From: Mesorhizobium sp. B2-1-1
GTDB taxonomy: Bacteria > Pseudomonadota > Alphaproteobacteria > Rhizobiales > Rhizobiaceae
NCBI RefSeq assembly: GCF_006442975.2
Contig: NZ_CP083954.1
Coordinates: forward strand, 2,549,501 to 2,613,500
DNA length: 64,000 nt
Direction of reading: 5' to 3'
Below the pieces are notes generated by a model. The model did not search any database and was not told the DNA's origin. It saw only the letters and a program-made list of their open reading frames with translations. This document shows, in pieces, positions 26,605 through 35,736 of the stretch. Numbering within the stretch: position 1 is the first letter of the stretch; each line of letters starts with the position of its first letter. The translations under genes and the position numbers were made by a program.

Positions 26605-27102
26605 ATGTTCGCAGCCAAGGCCATCGACACTTCGGACAAGGCCGCGTTCTATCGCGATCTTGCCGCGCAACTGAAGGCGCTGCTCGAGGGCGAGGGCGAC
26701 TCGATCGCCAATGCCGCCAACACCGCGGCGCTGATCTTCCAGATGGTGCCCGATCTCAACTGGGCGGGCTTCTATTTCCTGGCCTCGGACGAGGAATTGG
26801 TGCTGGGTCCGTTCCAGGGCAAGCCGGCCTGCGTGCGCATTGCCGTAGGCAAGGGCGTATGCGGCACGGCGGTCGAACTCGGCACCTCGATGCTTATCAA
26901 GGACGTGCACGATTTCCCCGGCCACATCGCCTGCGACGCCGATTCGCGTTCGGAACTGGTCGTGCTTCTCGAAGACGATGAAGGCGTCTTCGGCGTGCTC
27001 GATCTCGACAGCCCGCTGCCCGGCCGCTTCGACAAGGCGGACCAGGCCGGCATCGAAACGCTGGCCGCGATCTATGTCGCGGCCAGTTCGTTCGAGGATT
27101 AG
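26605..27102 (+). CDS. msrC: Free methionine-(R)-sulfoxide reductase (GAF domain)
   Basis: A 165-aa protein from ATG 26605 (GGAGAC upstream) made of a single GAF domain. It carries the three cysteine regions known from fRMsr enzymes: KPACVRIAVGKG, VCGTAVELG and HIACDADSRSELVV. Catalysis reduces free Met-R-sulfoxide with disulfide exchange. Length and order (DLNWAGFYFL, LGPFQGKPAC, GVLDLDSP) fit MsrC/YebR. Cytosolic, in oxidative-damage repair. Divergent from the NUDIX gene. Confidence 0.88.
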   Translation: MFAAKAIDTSDKAAFYRDLAAQLKALLEGEGDSIANAANTAALIFQMVPDLNWAGFYFLASDEELVLGPFQGKPACVRIAVGKGVCGTAVELGTSMLIKDVHDFPGHIACDADSRSELVVLLEDDEGVFGVLDLDSPLPGRFDKADQAGIETLAAIYVAASSFED

Positions 27103-27153
27103 GCGCTTTCCTGCCGGACAGAAGGGGGCGCCGTAGAGCGCTACCTTTGGGGC

Positions 27154-28224
27154 CTAGGCCAACTTCACCAGCATCAGGCTGAAGCCGCCGATGAACAGGA
27201 AGGCCGAGAAGGCGAGCGCCAGCGGGCGCAGGCCGCGCGAGCGCAGCTGCGAGATATCGGCCTGCAGGCCCATGGCGGCCAGCCCCATGGTCAGCATGAT
27301 GGTGGTGGCGAGCGCCATCGCCGATTTCACGTCGGCGGGTATCGCGACAAGGCTGTTCAGAGCCACGACGGCGACGAAGGCGGCGACGAACCATGGCATG
27401 GGCGGGCGCGCCGCCTGCTGGTCGCTGCTGCTCTTGCGGCGCGCCATCAGGCCCAGCGCGATGACCATCGGCGCCAGCATGGCGACGCGGGTGAGCTTGG
27501 CGACGGTGGCAATCTCGCCCGATTGGGTGCCGTTCTGGAAGCCGGCGCCGATGACCTGCGCCACCTCATGGATCGAGGCGCCCGCCCACAGGCCGAAAGC
27601 ATGCTGGTCGAGGCCGAGCAGCGGCGCCAGCAGCGGGAAGCCGAGCATGGCGACGGTGCCGAACAAGGTGATCGAGGCGACGGCGTAGGTGACGTCCTCG
27701 TCGCGCGCGTCGGTGACGATGTTGGTGGCCACGATTGCCGAGGCACCGCAGATCGAGGTGCCGGCGGCGATCAGATGCGCCAGTTTCGCGTCGACGCCGA
27801 TCAGCCGGCCGAGTGTGATGGTGAAGACGAAGGTGGCGCCAAGGGTGGCTGCCACGATGCCGACACCTCCGGCGCCGATCGACACCACCTGGCCGAGCGT
27901 CAGCTGGAAACCGAGCAGCACGATGGCGAAGCGCAGCAGCCGGCGCTGCGAAAACGCGATGCCGGCCTTGGCGTGCGCCGGCGTGCCGAGCACGTTGGAG
28001 TAGATCATGCCGGCGACGACGGCTATTATCATCGGGCTGAACAGGGCAAAGCCGGAGACGTTGTGGGCCGAGAAGGCCACCGCAGTGATCATCGCGACCA
28101 ATATCATACCGGGCACGGGTCCGGCCTTGGTCGAGTCGAGCGCCTTGCGGCGCTGCGCGGGTTCGGCGGAAATCAGGCTTTTTGGAATATCGTTCGCAAT
28201 GTGGGATAAGGAAGACAACGTCAT
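27154..28224 (-). CDS. YeiH-family putative sulfate exporter (UPF0324)
   Basis: A 356-aa inner-membrane protein from ATG 28224 (MTLSSLSH) with about ten hydrophobic helices ([35 protein letters not shown], and a C-terminal [19 protein letters not shown]). Conserved family segments include [17 protein letters not shown] (here [15 protein letters not shown]) and [18 protein letters not shown]. The substrate remains unproven in the family; sulfate or an organic sulfur compound has been suggested. Monocistronic. Confidence 0.88.
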   Translation of the reverse strand: MTLSSLSHIANDIPKSLISAEPAQRRKALDSTKAGPVPGMILVAMITAVAFSAHNVSGFALFSPMIIAVVAGMIYSNVLGTPAHAKAGIAFSQRRLLRFAIVLLGFQLTLGQVVSIGAGGVGIVAATLGATFVFTITLGRLIGVDAKLAHLIAAGTSICGASAIVATNIVTDARDEDVTYAVASITLFGTVAMLGFPLLAPLLGLDQHAFGLWAGASIHEVAQVIGAGFQNGTQSGEIATVAKLTRVAMLAPMVIALGLMARRKSSSDQQAARPPMPWFVAAFVAVVALNSLVAIPADVKSAMALATTIMLTMGLAAMGLQADISQLRSRGLRPLALAFSAFLFIGGFSLMLVKLA

Positions 28225-28633
28225 GCTCCAGGCGACTTCGCCCGGGGAATGCCATTCCCCAACTAATCTTTCCAATGAATTATTTTCGTTAGAATGATCG
28301 ATTTTTCAGGACGGTTTCCGGCTTGCGGACCAAAATGCCGTTGCAGGCCAAGGCCGGTATCGGCATGCAACTAATTGCGGCTGGTGACGCAGCGCGGCAA
28401 AGAGGCCTGGCACCGCCAGAAGATGGCTTGGCATTGGCTTGACGGGCCACTCATGCTGCGCCAGCTTGGCGCCATGTTCGTTCTTCCCCGCGCCAATGTC
28501 ATGCGACGCCGAACCTGTACACTGCGAGGCGGCATGATTGCGCGACGACGAGGAGTGGCCCGTTAATTCCGGTTCGTTCTTCCCAGCCCCGCCCGCGCAA
28601 CCGTCGGCGGGCTGTTCATGTCTGGAGCCCTCG
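28225..28633. other. Gene-free region upstream of the YeiH-type gene
   Basis: About 400 bases with no convincing reading frame. The part next to the YeiH gene is AT-rich and fits a promoter (TTATTTTCG..TAGAATG). The rest shows no repeat or RNA. Confidence 0.5.
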
Positions 28634-29101
28634 ATGAGCATCAATCCTTCCATCCAGTTCCGGCAGGCCGGGCCGGCGGACGCCGCAGCCATCCGGGACA
28701 TCGTGCGCTTGGCCTATGCCAAATGGGTGCCGCTGATCGGCCGCGAACCGCTGCCCATGCGCGCCGACTACGACATAGCGGTTGCAGAGCATGAGTTCGA
28801 CCTTGCGACCGAGCAGGGCGAAATCGTCGGCGCGATCGAAACCATGCCAGCCGATGATCATGTCTGGATCGAGAATGTCTGCGTGGCACCGCATGCGCAG
28901 GGAAGGGGGATCGGCCGGCTGTTGCTGGAGCGGGCTGAACGCAAGGCGGCCGAAGCGGGCCGCAACGAACTTCGCCTGCTGACCAATGGCGCCTTCGCGG
29001 CCAATGTGTCGCTTTACAAGAGGCACGGCTATAGGATCGACCGGGAGGAGCCGTTCATGAACGGTACGTCTGTTTATATGAGCAAGAGGCTCGCTGGATA
29101 G
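28634..29101 (+). CDS. GNAT N-acetyltransferase
   Basis: A 155-aa protein from ATG 28634 with GNAT motif A VCVAPHAQGRGIGRLLLERA (acetyl-CoA pyrophosphate loop R/Q-x-x-G-x-G/A) and the motif B region NVSLYKRHGYRI. Typical length for a RimI-like single-domain acetyltransferase; substrate unknown. It is followed after 20 bases by the ACT-domain gene, likely the same transcript. Confidence 0.9.
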   Translation: MSINPSIQFRQAGPADAAAIRDIVRLAYAKWVPLIGREPLPMRADYDIAVAEHEFDLATEQGEIVGAIETMPADDHVWIENVCVAPHAQGRGIGRLLLERAERKAAEAGRNELRLLTNGAFAANVSLYKRHGYRIDREEPFMNGTSVYMSKRLAG

Positions 29102-29121
29102 ACCGCAATCGGAGTTCGACA

Positions 29122-29505
29122 ATGGCTGCCAAAATCAGGCTGAAGCAACTGCCCGGGCTGTACGCGATTTCGCGGCTCGAGCCTGGAGCGAGCATTCCCG
29201 GTTGGGCGGACGGGCCAGGCTTCGTCAGCATTACCAGAACCGAGGATGAACTTTCGATCGTCTGTCTGCAGGATCGCGTTCCAGATGGCGTCAAGCGGGA
29301 TGACGAGTGGGTCGCCTTCAAGCTCCAAGGACCTTTCGCCTTCGACGAAACCGGCATCGTGTTGTCGGTCATCAGGCCGCTGTCGGAAAACGAGCTGGGC
29401 ATTTTCGTGGTGTCGACTTTCGACGGCGATCACCTGCTGGTGAAAGCCGCCGATCGGGTCGCGGCGACACGGCTTCTGGGCGAAGCCGGGCATACTCTGC
29501 TTTAA
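29122..29505 (+). CDS. ACT domain-containing protein (CASTOR/GATS-like)
   Basis: A 127-aa protein with LKQLPGLYAISRLEPGASIP at the N terminus, WVAFKLQGPFAFDETGIVLSVI, and an ACT-like tail NELGIFVVSTFDGDHLLVKA, the pattern of small CASTOR-like double-ACT proteins. Such proteins bind small molecules such as amino acids. It starts 20 bases after the GNAT gene. Cytosolic, specific ligand unknown. Confidence 0.85.
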   Translation: MAAKIRLKQLPGLYAISRLEPGASIPGWADGPGFVSITRTEDELSIVCLQDRVPDGVKRDDEWVAFKLQGPFAFDETGIVLSVIRPLSENELGIFVVSTFDGDHLLVKAADRVAATRLLGEAGHTLL

Positions 29506-29657
29506 CTCGTTCTATTCCAGCTATCCGCCCGGCTGGTTCAACCGCTCGCGGCTCGCTCACCAGTTCGGGGGTTGCGTTTGACAGTGCCGGTCGCGCATCG
29601 TTATTTCTAGCCAGATATCACGCCGGACGGCTGTGCGGGCGCCCCTCAGGAGAAATC

Positions 29658-31091
29658 ATGTCACACAATCTGCAGTTCTACATCGATGGCGCGTGGGTCG
29701 ATCCTGTCGTGCCCAACACGATCGATGTCATCGATCCGTCGAACGAAGATGCCTTCGCGCAGATTTCGCTGGGCTCCAAGGCCGACGTCGACAAGGCGGT
29801 GGCCGCCGCGAAGCGCGCCTTCGGCACATTCGGCTTCACCTCGGTCGAGGAACGGCTCGACATCCTCAACGGCGTCATCGAGGTCTACAAGAAGCGCAGC
29901 CCGGACCTGGCGCTCGCCGTGTCGCGCGAGATGGGCGCGCCGCGCCGGATGGCGCTCGACAGCCAGGTCGGCATCGGGCTCGCGCATCTGGCCAAGATGG
30001 CGGAAGTGCTGAAGAGCTTCCAGTTCCGGCAGGTCAAGGGCTCCTCGCTGATCGTCAAGGAGCCGATCGGCATCGTCGGCCTGATCACGCCATGGAACTG
30101 GCCGCTGAACCAGATCACCTGCAAGGTGGGTCCGGCACTCGCCGCCGGTTGCACCATGGTGCTGAAGCCGTCCGAGATCGCGCCGCTCGACGCCATCATC
30201 TTCGCCGAGATACTCGATGAGGCCGGCGTGCCGAAGGGTGTGTTCAACCTCGTCAATGGCGACGGCCCCGGCGTCGGCCAGGCGCTGTCCAGCCATCCCG
30301 ACATCGACATGATGTCGTTCACCGGCTCCACCCGGGCCGGCATATTGGTGGCCAAGGCCGCCGCCGACACGGTCAAGCGCGTGCACCAGGAACTTGGCGG
30401 CAAGTCGGCCAACATCCTGTTCCCGGATGTCGACCTCGCCACCGCCGTGACCAAGGGCGTCGCCGGCTGCTTCAGCAACAGCGGCCAGTCCTGCAACGCG
30501 CCAACGCGCATGTTCGTGCCGCGCGACCGTCATGACGAGGCAGCTTCCTACGCCAAGGCGGCGGCGGAAAAGTTCGTGGTCGGTCCGGCCGACGCTCCCG
30601 GCACCAAGCTCGGCCCTGTCGTCAGCCAGGCCCAGTTCGACAAGATCCAGGACATGATCCAGAGCGGCATCGACGAGGGAGCCACGCTGGTCACGGGCGG
30701 CCCCGGCCGTCCGGCCGAACTCAACCGCGGCTACTATGTCAGGCCGACCGTGTTCGCCGATGTCACCCACGATATGCGCATCGCGCGCGAGGAGATTTTC
30801 GGGCCGGTGCTGGCGATCATGCCCTATGATACGGTCGAACAGGCGGTCGAGCAGGCCAACGACACCGTCTACGGCCTTGCCTCCTATATCCAGGCCAAGG
30901 ATATCCAGAAGGCGCGCGACGTCGCGGCGCGCATGCGCTCCGGCAACGTCTACATCAACTATCCCCAATGGGACGCCGGCCTGCCCTTCGGCGGCTACAA
31001 GCAATCCGGCAACGGCCGCGAATACGCCGAATACGGGCTGGAGGATTTTCTGGAGATCAAGGGTATCGCGGGGTATGAGGCGGCGGAGTAG
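29658..31091 (+). CDS. Aldehyde dehydrogenase family protein
   Basis: A 477-aa enzyme from ATG 29658 (MSHNLQFYIDGAW) with AGGAG nine bases upstream. The NAD(P)-binding and catalytic signatures are intact: PWNWPLNQITCKVGPALAAG, FTGSTRAGILVAKAAA, catalytic Glu in HQELGGKSANI, nucleophile Cys in NSGQSCNAPTRM. The C terminus contains EIFGPVLAIMPYDT and GGYKQSGNGREYAEYGLEDF. Oxidises an aldehyde to the acid; the exact substrate is not readable. Monocistronic and followed by repeats. Confidence 0.93.
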   Translation: MSHNLQFYIDGAWVDPVVPNTIDVIDPSNEDAFAQISLGSKADVDKAVAAAKRAFGTFGFTSVEERLDILNGVIEVYKKRSPDLALAVSREMGAPRRMALDSQVGIGLAHLAKMAEVLKSFQFRQVKGSSLIVKEPIGIVGLITPWNWPLNQITCKVGPALAAGCTMVLKPSEIAPLDAIIFAEILDEAGVPKGVFNLVNGDGPGVGQALSSHPDIDMMSFTGSTRAGILVAKAAADTVKRVHQELGGKSANILFPDVDLATAVTKGVAGCFSNSGQSCNAPTRMFVPRDRHDEAASYAKAAAEKFVVGPADAPGTKLGPVVSQAQFDKIQDMIQSGIDEGATLVTGGPGRPAELNRGYYVRPTVFADVTHDMRIAREEIFGPVLAIMPYDTVEQAVEQANDTVYGLASYIQAKDIQKARDVAARMRSGNVYINYPQWDAGLPFGGYKQSGNGREYAEYGLEDFLEIKGIAGYEAAE

Positions 31092-31117
31092 GCGGACAAG
31101 AGCCGCCCTCACAGAAC

Positions 31118-31260
31118 GTGGGTTCCTCGCCCCCGCAAAGCGGGGGGAGGTGGCCCCGAAGCGGTCGGAGAGGGGGCTGCGGCGCTGGAAGGTTTCACGG
31201 CATATCCGTCTCGGCTTCGCCGAGCTACCTCTCCCTCACCTTCGTGGGGGCGGAACCCTG
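31118..31260. repeat. RIME-like inverted repeat pair
   Basis: CCCCCGCAAAGCGGGGGG with flanking GAGGTGGC near 31130 is mirrored by ACCTCTCCCTCACC and TTCGTGGGGGCGG near 31225-31254. Between them lies the motif GAGAGGGGGCTGCGGCGCTGG, of which only the hairpin ends are conserved. It lies between the aldehyde dehydrogenase and the toxin-antitoxin promoter. Confidence 0.6.
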
Positions 31261-31309
31261 GTCTGTTATGCCGCGCCACCTTTTAGGTGGCCGCTCTGGT
31301 CCTGTTTCC

Positions 31310-31337
31310 TTGCCAATTGGCAAATACATGCTATATG
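31310..31337 (+). promoter_or_regulatory. Toxin-antitoxin promoter with palindromic operator
   Basis: TTGCCAATTGGCAA (31310-31323) is a perfect 14-base palindrome. Its left half doubles as a -35 (TTGCCA), 16 bases before TATATG (31332-31337). A further TGCCAAT half-site follows at 31340-31346. A repressor binding here would block the promoter of the downstream antitoxin gene (ATG 31361). Confidence 0.65.
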
Positions 31338-31360
31338 TCTGCCAATAGCGGGAGCAGAAA

Positions 31361-31771
31361 ATGCAGCTTCAGTCCATCGTCACCACGCCGGCCGCGGTCG
31401 GCAGCGCCATCTCGGATGAAGAGGCGGGCGCCCTGGCGCGCACCACGGTCAACCTGTTCAAGGCGTGGGGCCTCACCGACCTCGAGGCCTGCATCCTGCT
31501 CGGCGGCATGTCGGCGCGGACCTGGGCGCGCTGGAAGGAAGGCGGCATCGGTCGGATCGACCGCGATCTGCGCACCCGCATGGCGCATCTGATGGGCATC
31601 CATAAGGGCTTGCGCTATCTCTTCACCGAGCCGGCGCGCGGCTATGCCTGGATCCGAAAACCCAACGCCACGTTCGGCGGCCAGTCGGCGCTCGACCTGA
31701 TGCTGCGCGGCGAAATCTCCGACCTTGCCGCGATGCGCGAATGGCTCGACGCGGAGCGTGGTGCATGGTGA
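31361..31771 (+). CDS. Xre/MbcA/ParS-type antitoxin
   Basis: A 136-aa antitoxin with an N-terminal Xre-like region (SDEEAGALARTTVNLFKAWG, LTDLEACILLGGMSARTWARW) and the C-terminal toxin-binding domain (HLMGIHKGLRYLF, NATFGGQSALDLMLRGEISD). It is the partner of the RES-domain toxin that overlaps its stop. Probably autorepresses through the palindrome at 31310. Cytosolic. Confidence 0.9.
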   Translation: MQLQSIVTTPAAVGSAISDEEAGALARTTVNLFKAWGLTDLEACILLGGMSARTWARWKEGGIGRIDRDLRTRMAHLMGIHKGLRYLFTEPARGYAWIRKPNATFGGQSALDLMLRGEISDLAAMREWLDAERGAW

Positions 31772-32463
31772 GTGGGCTCGCGGTCCGGCGCCGCGTCCAC
31801 TGGCCCCAGACCTTCCGCATCATCCGCTCCATCCATCCGCCGATCGACCTCTTCGAGGACATTGCCGACCCACGCGATTGGGAAGCGCTGGCCGCCGTCG
31901 AGGAGAAGACCAATCCGCGCATCCGGCTGGAACTCGGCGACCTCGGCAAGGTTCCTGCCGAAAGGCGGGTGTCCGGACCCGGCGCAAGTTTCGTGATGGC
32001 GCCCTTCGTGCATTGCTCGACCTTGCGGCCCGGGCGGTTTTCCGATGGCAGCTACGGCATCTACTATGCCGGCGACAGCGAGGAGGTAGCGCTGGCCGAA
32101 ACCATCCACCACCACCAGAATTTTATGCGCGCCACCAAGGAGGAGCCGGGCTGGACCGCGGATTTCCGCGTGCTGATCGGCAGCGTCGATCGCGACCTCG
32201 ATGACGTCAACGCGGTGCCCGGCGCGCTTGACCCGGACGACTACACCGCCTCGCAGGCCGAAGGCCGCGCCTTGCGCGCGGCCGGCAGCGACGGGCTGGT
32301 GTGGAGCAGCGTGCGCATGCCGAGCGGGCAGTGCATCGGCATCTTCTGGCCGGATGCAATCACCGTCCCCGTCCAGGGGAGGCACTACAGCTATCACTGG
32401 GACGGCCGCCGCGTGGATTTCGTGCGCCGGCACGATACGGGCAAGGTGCTGGCGGTCACTTGA
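31765..32463 (+). CDS. RES-domain toxin (NAD+ phosphorylase family)
   Basis: A 232-aa toxin from ATG 31765, which overlaps the antitoxin stop (ATGGTGA). The RES fold residues are visible: Arg in RPGRFSDGSYGIYYAGDSEE, Tyr/Glu in the following ALAETIHHHQNF and Ser in GLVWSSVRM. Family knowledge: RES toxins (MbcT, Res) degrade NAD+, and the Xre partner neutralises them. The overlap gives coupled translation. A cell lacking the antitoxin would be expected to arrest. Confidence 0.9.
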   Translation: MVSGLAVRRRVHWPQTFRIIRSIHPPIDLFEDIADPRDWEALAAVEEKTNPRIRLELGDLGKVPAERRVSGPGASFVMAPFVHCSTLRPGRFSDGSYGIYYAGDSEEVALAETIHHHQNFMRATKEEPGWTADFRVLIGSVDRDLDDVNAVPGALDPDDYTASQAEGRALRAAGSDGLVWSSVRMPSGQCIGIFWPDAITVPVQGRHYSYHWDGRRVDFVRRHDTGKVLAVT

Positions 32464-32478
32464 AGGCGGCGGCGCCGG

Positions 32479-33222
32479 TCAGTGCCGCAGGATCTTGCTC
32501 AGGAATGCGCGGCTGCGATCGGTCCTTGGATGCGAGAAGAACTCGTCGGGCGTGCCGCTTTCGACGATGGCGCCGGCATCCATGAACACCACGCGCTGGG
32601 CGACCTTGCGCGCAAAGCCCATCTCATGCGTCACCACCATCATGGTCATGCCTTCCTCGGCAACCGCGACCATGACGTCGAGCACTTCCGAAATCATCTC
32701 GGGGTCGAGGGCGGAGGTCGGCTCGTCGAACAGCATGATCTTGGGGCGCATGCCGAGGCAGCGGGCGATCGCCACACGCTGTTGCTGGCCGCCTGAAAGC
32801 TGCGCAGGATAGGCGTTGACCTTGTCGGCAAGCCCGACCTTGGCCAGCAGTTCGCGGCCGGCCTGCTCGGCTTCGGCGCGCGGGATCTTGCGGACATGGA
32901 TCGGCGCCAGCGTGACGTTTTCGAGCGCGGTCTTGTGCGGGTAGAGGTTGAAGGACTGGAAGACGAAGCCGATCTCGGTGCGCAGCTTCGTCATGTTGGT
33001 GGCGGGGTGGCCGAGCCGCTGGCCGTCGACGACAAGGTCGCCGTCCTTGATCGTCTCCAGCCCGTTGATGCAGCGGATAAGCGTGCTCTTGCCCGACCCG
33101 CTCGGGCCGCAGACGACGACCACTTCGCGCGGCTCGACGCTGAGCGTGATGTCCCTCAGCACGTTGAGCGTGCCGAACCATTTGTTGACGCCGCGAAAAT
33201 CGATCATGCCCGTTTTGGTCAT
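32479..33222 (-). CDS. Polar amino-acid ABC transporter ATP-binding protein
   Basis: A 247-aa GlnQ-type ATPase from ATG 33222. Walker [16 protein letters not shown]-loop region [18 protein letters not shown], signature [16 protein letters not shown], Walker [15 protein letters not shown] and the switch His in VVTHEMGFA are all present. It is the last gene of a four-gene operon (SBP, permease, permease, ATPase). Cytosolic subunit that powers uptake of a polar amino acid. Confidence 0.95.
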   Translation of the reverse strand: MTKTGMIDFRGVNKWFGTLNVLRDITLSVEPREVVVVCGPSGSGKSTLIRCINGLETIKDGDLVVDGQRLGHPATNMTKLRTEIGFVFQSFNLYPHKTALENVTLAPIHVRKIPRAEAEQAGRELLAKVGLADKVNAYPAQLSGGQQQRVAIARCLGMRPKIMLFDEPTSALDPEMISEVLDVMVAVAEEGMTMMVVTHEMGFARKVAQRVVFMDAGAIVESGTPDEFFSHPRTDRSRAFLSKILRH

Positions 33223-33247
33223 GTGGTCGGAACCTTTGGGTTCGATG

Positions 33248-33922
33248 TCATATCTGCACCTCGCCATGGGCGGCACCGATGCGCCGTTCGAGCCGGCGGG
33301 CGAGCATGATCAGCGGATAGCAGACGATGAAATAGCCGACGCCGACGAGGAAGAACACCAGCAGGCCGTTCGGCACGCGCTGCACCACCAGCCAGCCGAC
33401 GCGGGTGAGATCGGTCAGGCCGATCGCAGAGACGACCGAAGAGTCCTTGATCAGCAGCACATATTGCCCGACCAGCGGCGGCAGCACGATGCGCATCGCC
33501 TGCGGTAGCACCACCTGGCGCATGCGCTGCCAGCGCGACAGGCCGGACGCCAGTGCCGCCTCGACCTGGCCTGTCGGAACCGAACGGATGCCGGCGGCGA
33601 CGATCTCGCAGATGAAGCAAGCGGCGAGGTTGGTCAGCGCGATGATGCCGGCGGTGAAGGCGTCGAGCTCGATGCCCAGCTCCGGCAAGATGAAGAAGAT
33701 CAGGAATATCTGCACCAGGAACGGGGTGCCTCGGATGAGGTCTACCCAGGCACCGATCACGCCGGCGATCAACCGGTTGCCGCCGGTCCGCAAGATGCCC
33801 AGGCCGAAGCCGAGCAGGGTGCCCAGCACCAGGCTGATCAGCGACAGCACCACGGTCATGCCGAGGCCGCGCAGCGCCAGCGGATAGCTGCCCGCAAGGC
33901 TTTGCAACTGTTGCCAGATCAT
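33248..33922 (-). CDS. Amino-acid ABC transporter permease
   Basis: A 224-aa GlnP-like permease with five predicted helices and the EAA-type loop ([33 protein letters not shown]). Its ATG overlaps the stop of the preceding permease (ATGA). It forms a heterodimer with the 33919-34590 permease in the inner membrane. Confidence 0.93.
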   Translation of the reverse strand: MIWQQLQSLAGSYPLALRGLGMTVVLSLISLVLGTLLGFGLGILRTGGNRLIAGVIGAWVDLIRGTPFLVQIFLIFFILPELGIELDAFTAGIIALTNLAACFICEIVAAGIRSVPTGQVEAALASGLSRWQRMRQVVLPQAMRIVLPPLVGQYVLLIKDSSVVSAIGLTDLTRVGWLVVQRVPNGLLVFFLVGVGYFIVCYPLIMLARRLERRIGAAHGEVQI

Positions 33923-34590
33923 ATGCGCGCTCCCGCCGAGCCGAGCCAGCGGCCGGAGAGAACCGCCAGCCCTTTGAGGCCGTAATAGAGCAGGAGGTAG
34001 AAGGCGGCGATGGTGAGAAATCCTTCCGCCGGCATGAAACGGTCGGAGGCGAGCAACTGGCCGGCGCGCGTCAGCTCGGCAACCGAGATCAGCGACAGGA
34101 GCGCCGAATCCTTGACCAGCACGATCGCTTGTCCCAGTAGCGGCGGGATCGTCACCTTGAACGCCTGCGGCAAGACCACCAGGCGCATGCGCTGGACATA
34201 GGTCATGCCCGAAGCAACACTGGCCTCAACCTGGCCGCGCGGGATCGACAGGATGCCGGCGCGAATGATTTCAGCGACATAGGCGCCGCTGTTCAGTGAC
34301 AACGCGAGGATGCCGACGACGAGTTCGGGCAGCACGAAACCGAGGCGCGGCAGGCCGAAATAGAGAAAATAGAGCTGCGCCAGCAAGGGCGTGGCGCGTA
34401 CGGCGTCGATATAGGCCTTGGCCGGCACCCGAAACAGCCAGCCGCGCTGCAGGTTCATCGCGCACAGCAGGATGCCGACCGCGAGCGCGCCGAAAAAGGA
34501 CAGCGCCGACAGCCACACGGTCGTGACCAGGCCCTGCCCGAACAGGGGCAGGTATTCGACGATGGTGCGGAAGCTGAAATTCTCGAGCAT
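33919..34590 (-). CDS. Amino-acid ABC transporter permease
   Basis: A 223-aa permease from ATG 34590 (MLENFSFRTIVEYLP); the longer frame begins inside a repeat array and is unlikely. Typical GlnP/HisM segments: GALAVGILLCAMN, AVRATPLLAQLYFLYFGLP and EAA loop VEASVASGMTYVQRMRLVVL. It is preceded by an intergenic repeat array that separates it from the binding-protein gene. Confidence 0.93.
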   Translation of the reverse strand: MLENFSFRTIVEYLPLFGQGLVTTVWLSALSFFGALAVGILLCAMNLQRGWLFRVPAKAYIDAVRATPLLAQLYFLYFGLPRLGFVLPELVVGILALSLNSGAYVAEIIRAGILSIPRGQVEASVASGMTYVQRMRLVVLPQAFKVTIPPLLGQAIVLVKDSALLSLISVAELTRAGQLLASDRFMPAEGFLTIAAFYLLLYYGLKGLAVLSGRWLGSAGARI

Positions 34591-34603
34591 GGCCGTGAAT
34601 GGT

Positions 34604-34712
34604 GGGTAGGGAATAGTGAGTAGTGAGTAGTGAGTAGGCAGGCGGATCCGGAATTCCCTATCCACTACTCACTAATTCGCTACTCACTAATCCCTAATCC
34701 CTAATCCCTAAT
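34604..34712. repeat. Inverted and tandem repeat array after the binding-protein gene
   Basis: GTGAGTAGTGAGTAGTGAGTAG at 34616-34637 (three tandem GTGAGTA units) is complementary to CTACTCACTA copies near 34662-34690, so the transcript can fold a long stem. The far end is three tandem CCCTAAT units (34692-34712) that run directly into the stop codon of the binding protein; on the coding strand this reads TTAGGGA repeated. All within the intergenic space of the operon. Confidence 0.8.
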
Positions 34713-35509
34713 CAGTGATCTTTCTTCCAGTCTTCCGAATTGACCCAGTAGTCGAGGTTCTTCTGCAGGCGGCCGTCGATGGTGACCTGGTTGAGGAACA
34801 GGTTCATCCAGATCAGGAGATCCGGCTCGTCATAGCGGGTGGCGAAGGCAAGCGGCTCCTTCGAGAGGAGGTCCGGCATGATTGTGAAGGTCCCGGCCGG
34901 ATAAGCCGTCGACTGGCCCTTGACCGCCGAGACGTCGTTGACGCCGCAATCGGCCTGGCCGTTGTTGACGGCGTCGAGCAGCAGCGGACCGCCGCCCTTG
35001 TAGCTCTTGATGTCGGCATCGGGGAAGGCTGCCTTGGCTTCCTTCTCGCCGGTGGCGCCGAGCAGCACGGCGATCTTGGTGCCCTTGGCCTTGCAGTCGT
35101 CGGCGGTCTTGAACTTGCCGTCGGCCTTGGTGAAGACGGTGCTGCCCGTATACATGTAAGGCGTGGTGAAGGCGACCTTCATGCCGCGTGCCAGCGTCGG
35201 CGTCATGTCGGCGACCAGAAGGTCGGCCTTGCCCGAAAGCAGCGCCGGGATCAGGCCGTCCCAGTCGAAGTCGAGGAAGGTGATCTTGACGCCCATTTCC
35301 TTGGCCATCAGTTCGGCCAGTTCCACCGAGCTGCCGGTGCGTTCGCCATTGGCGCCGACCAGCGAGAAGGGCGGTCCCTGTGTCTGCACGGCGACACGCA
35401 GTTCGCCGCGCTTGGTGATGTCGTCGAGCGATCCGGCACTGGCGGCGGCGGTGAGGCCGGCCAGTGCGAGGCCGGCGATGAAAAGCTTGGCAATGTTCAT
35501 TGGTTTCAT
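34712..35509 (-). CDS. Polar amino-acid ABC transporter substrate-binding protein
   Basis: A 265-aa periplasmic protein with signal peptide KPMNIAKLFIAGLALAGL (cleavage after TAASA near residue 25), and SBP_bac_3 features ITKRGELRVAVQTQGPPFSL, FLDFDWDGLIPALLSGKADL and a tail with MPDLLSKEPLAFATRYDEPD. GGAGGAATGCCC precedes the ATG. It is the first gene of the amino-acid importer, encoded upstream of its permease genes. Lrp-type regulator nearby. The substrate is likely a polar or aromatic amino acid. Confidence 0.93.
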   Translation of the reverse strand: MKPMNIAKLFIAGLALAGLTAAASAGSLDDITKRGELRVAVQTQGPPFSLVGANGERTGSSVELAELMAKEMGVKITFLDFDWDGLIPALLSGKADLLVADMTPTLARGMKVAFTTPYMYTGSTVFTKADGKFKTADDCKAKGTKIAVLLGATGEKEAKAAFPDADIKSYKGGGPLLLDAVNNGQADCGVNDVSAVKGQSTAYPAGTFTIMPDLLSKEPLAFATRYDEPDLLIWMNLFLNQVTIDGRLQKNLDYWVNSEDWKKDH

Positions 35510-35610
35510 TGGGCATTCCTCCTTTTGTCGTCTTGTTGTCCACCCTACAGGGTGCTTTTTGAGCGGCGGCGCCGTTGCCGGCGGCGGCCACCGTTCGAAA
35601 ATCCGTCTCC

Positions 35611-35736
35611 TTAGTGCCGGGCCGCCGTTTCGGCGACCGCGATGCCGCGGCTGGCCAACGCGTCGAAGAAAGGCGCGTCCGGCACATGCAGCAGCGGGTT
35701 GAGCAGGCCGAGGCCCCCGAGAACCGCTATCCTCAT
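35611..35736 (-). CDS. 41-aa ORF coupled to the Lrp-type gene
   Basis: Start ATG 35736 overlaps the Lrp stop (ATGA), and the frame reads MRIAVLGGLGLLNPLLHVPD to the stop at 35611. There is a hydrophobic N-terminal helix and no family match. The precise overlap suggests translation, but this may be chance in a GC-rich region. Confidence 0.25.
   Translation of the reverse strand: MRIAVLGGLGLLNPLLHVPDAPFFDALASRGIAVAETAARH

Noticed and set aside
34604..34712. Possible CRISPR or telomere-type array.
   Set aside because: Units are only seven bases, there are no spacers and no cas genes; it is a tandem/inverted repeat array.
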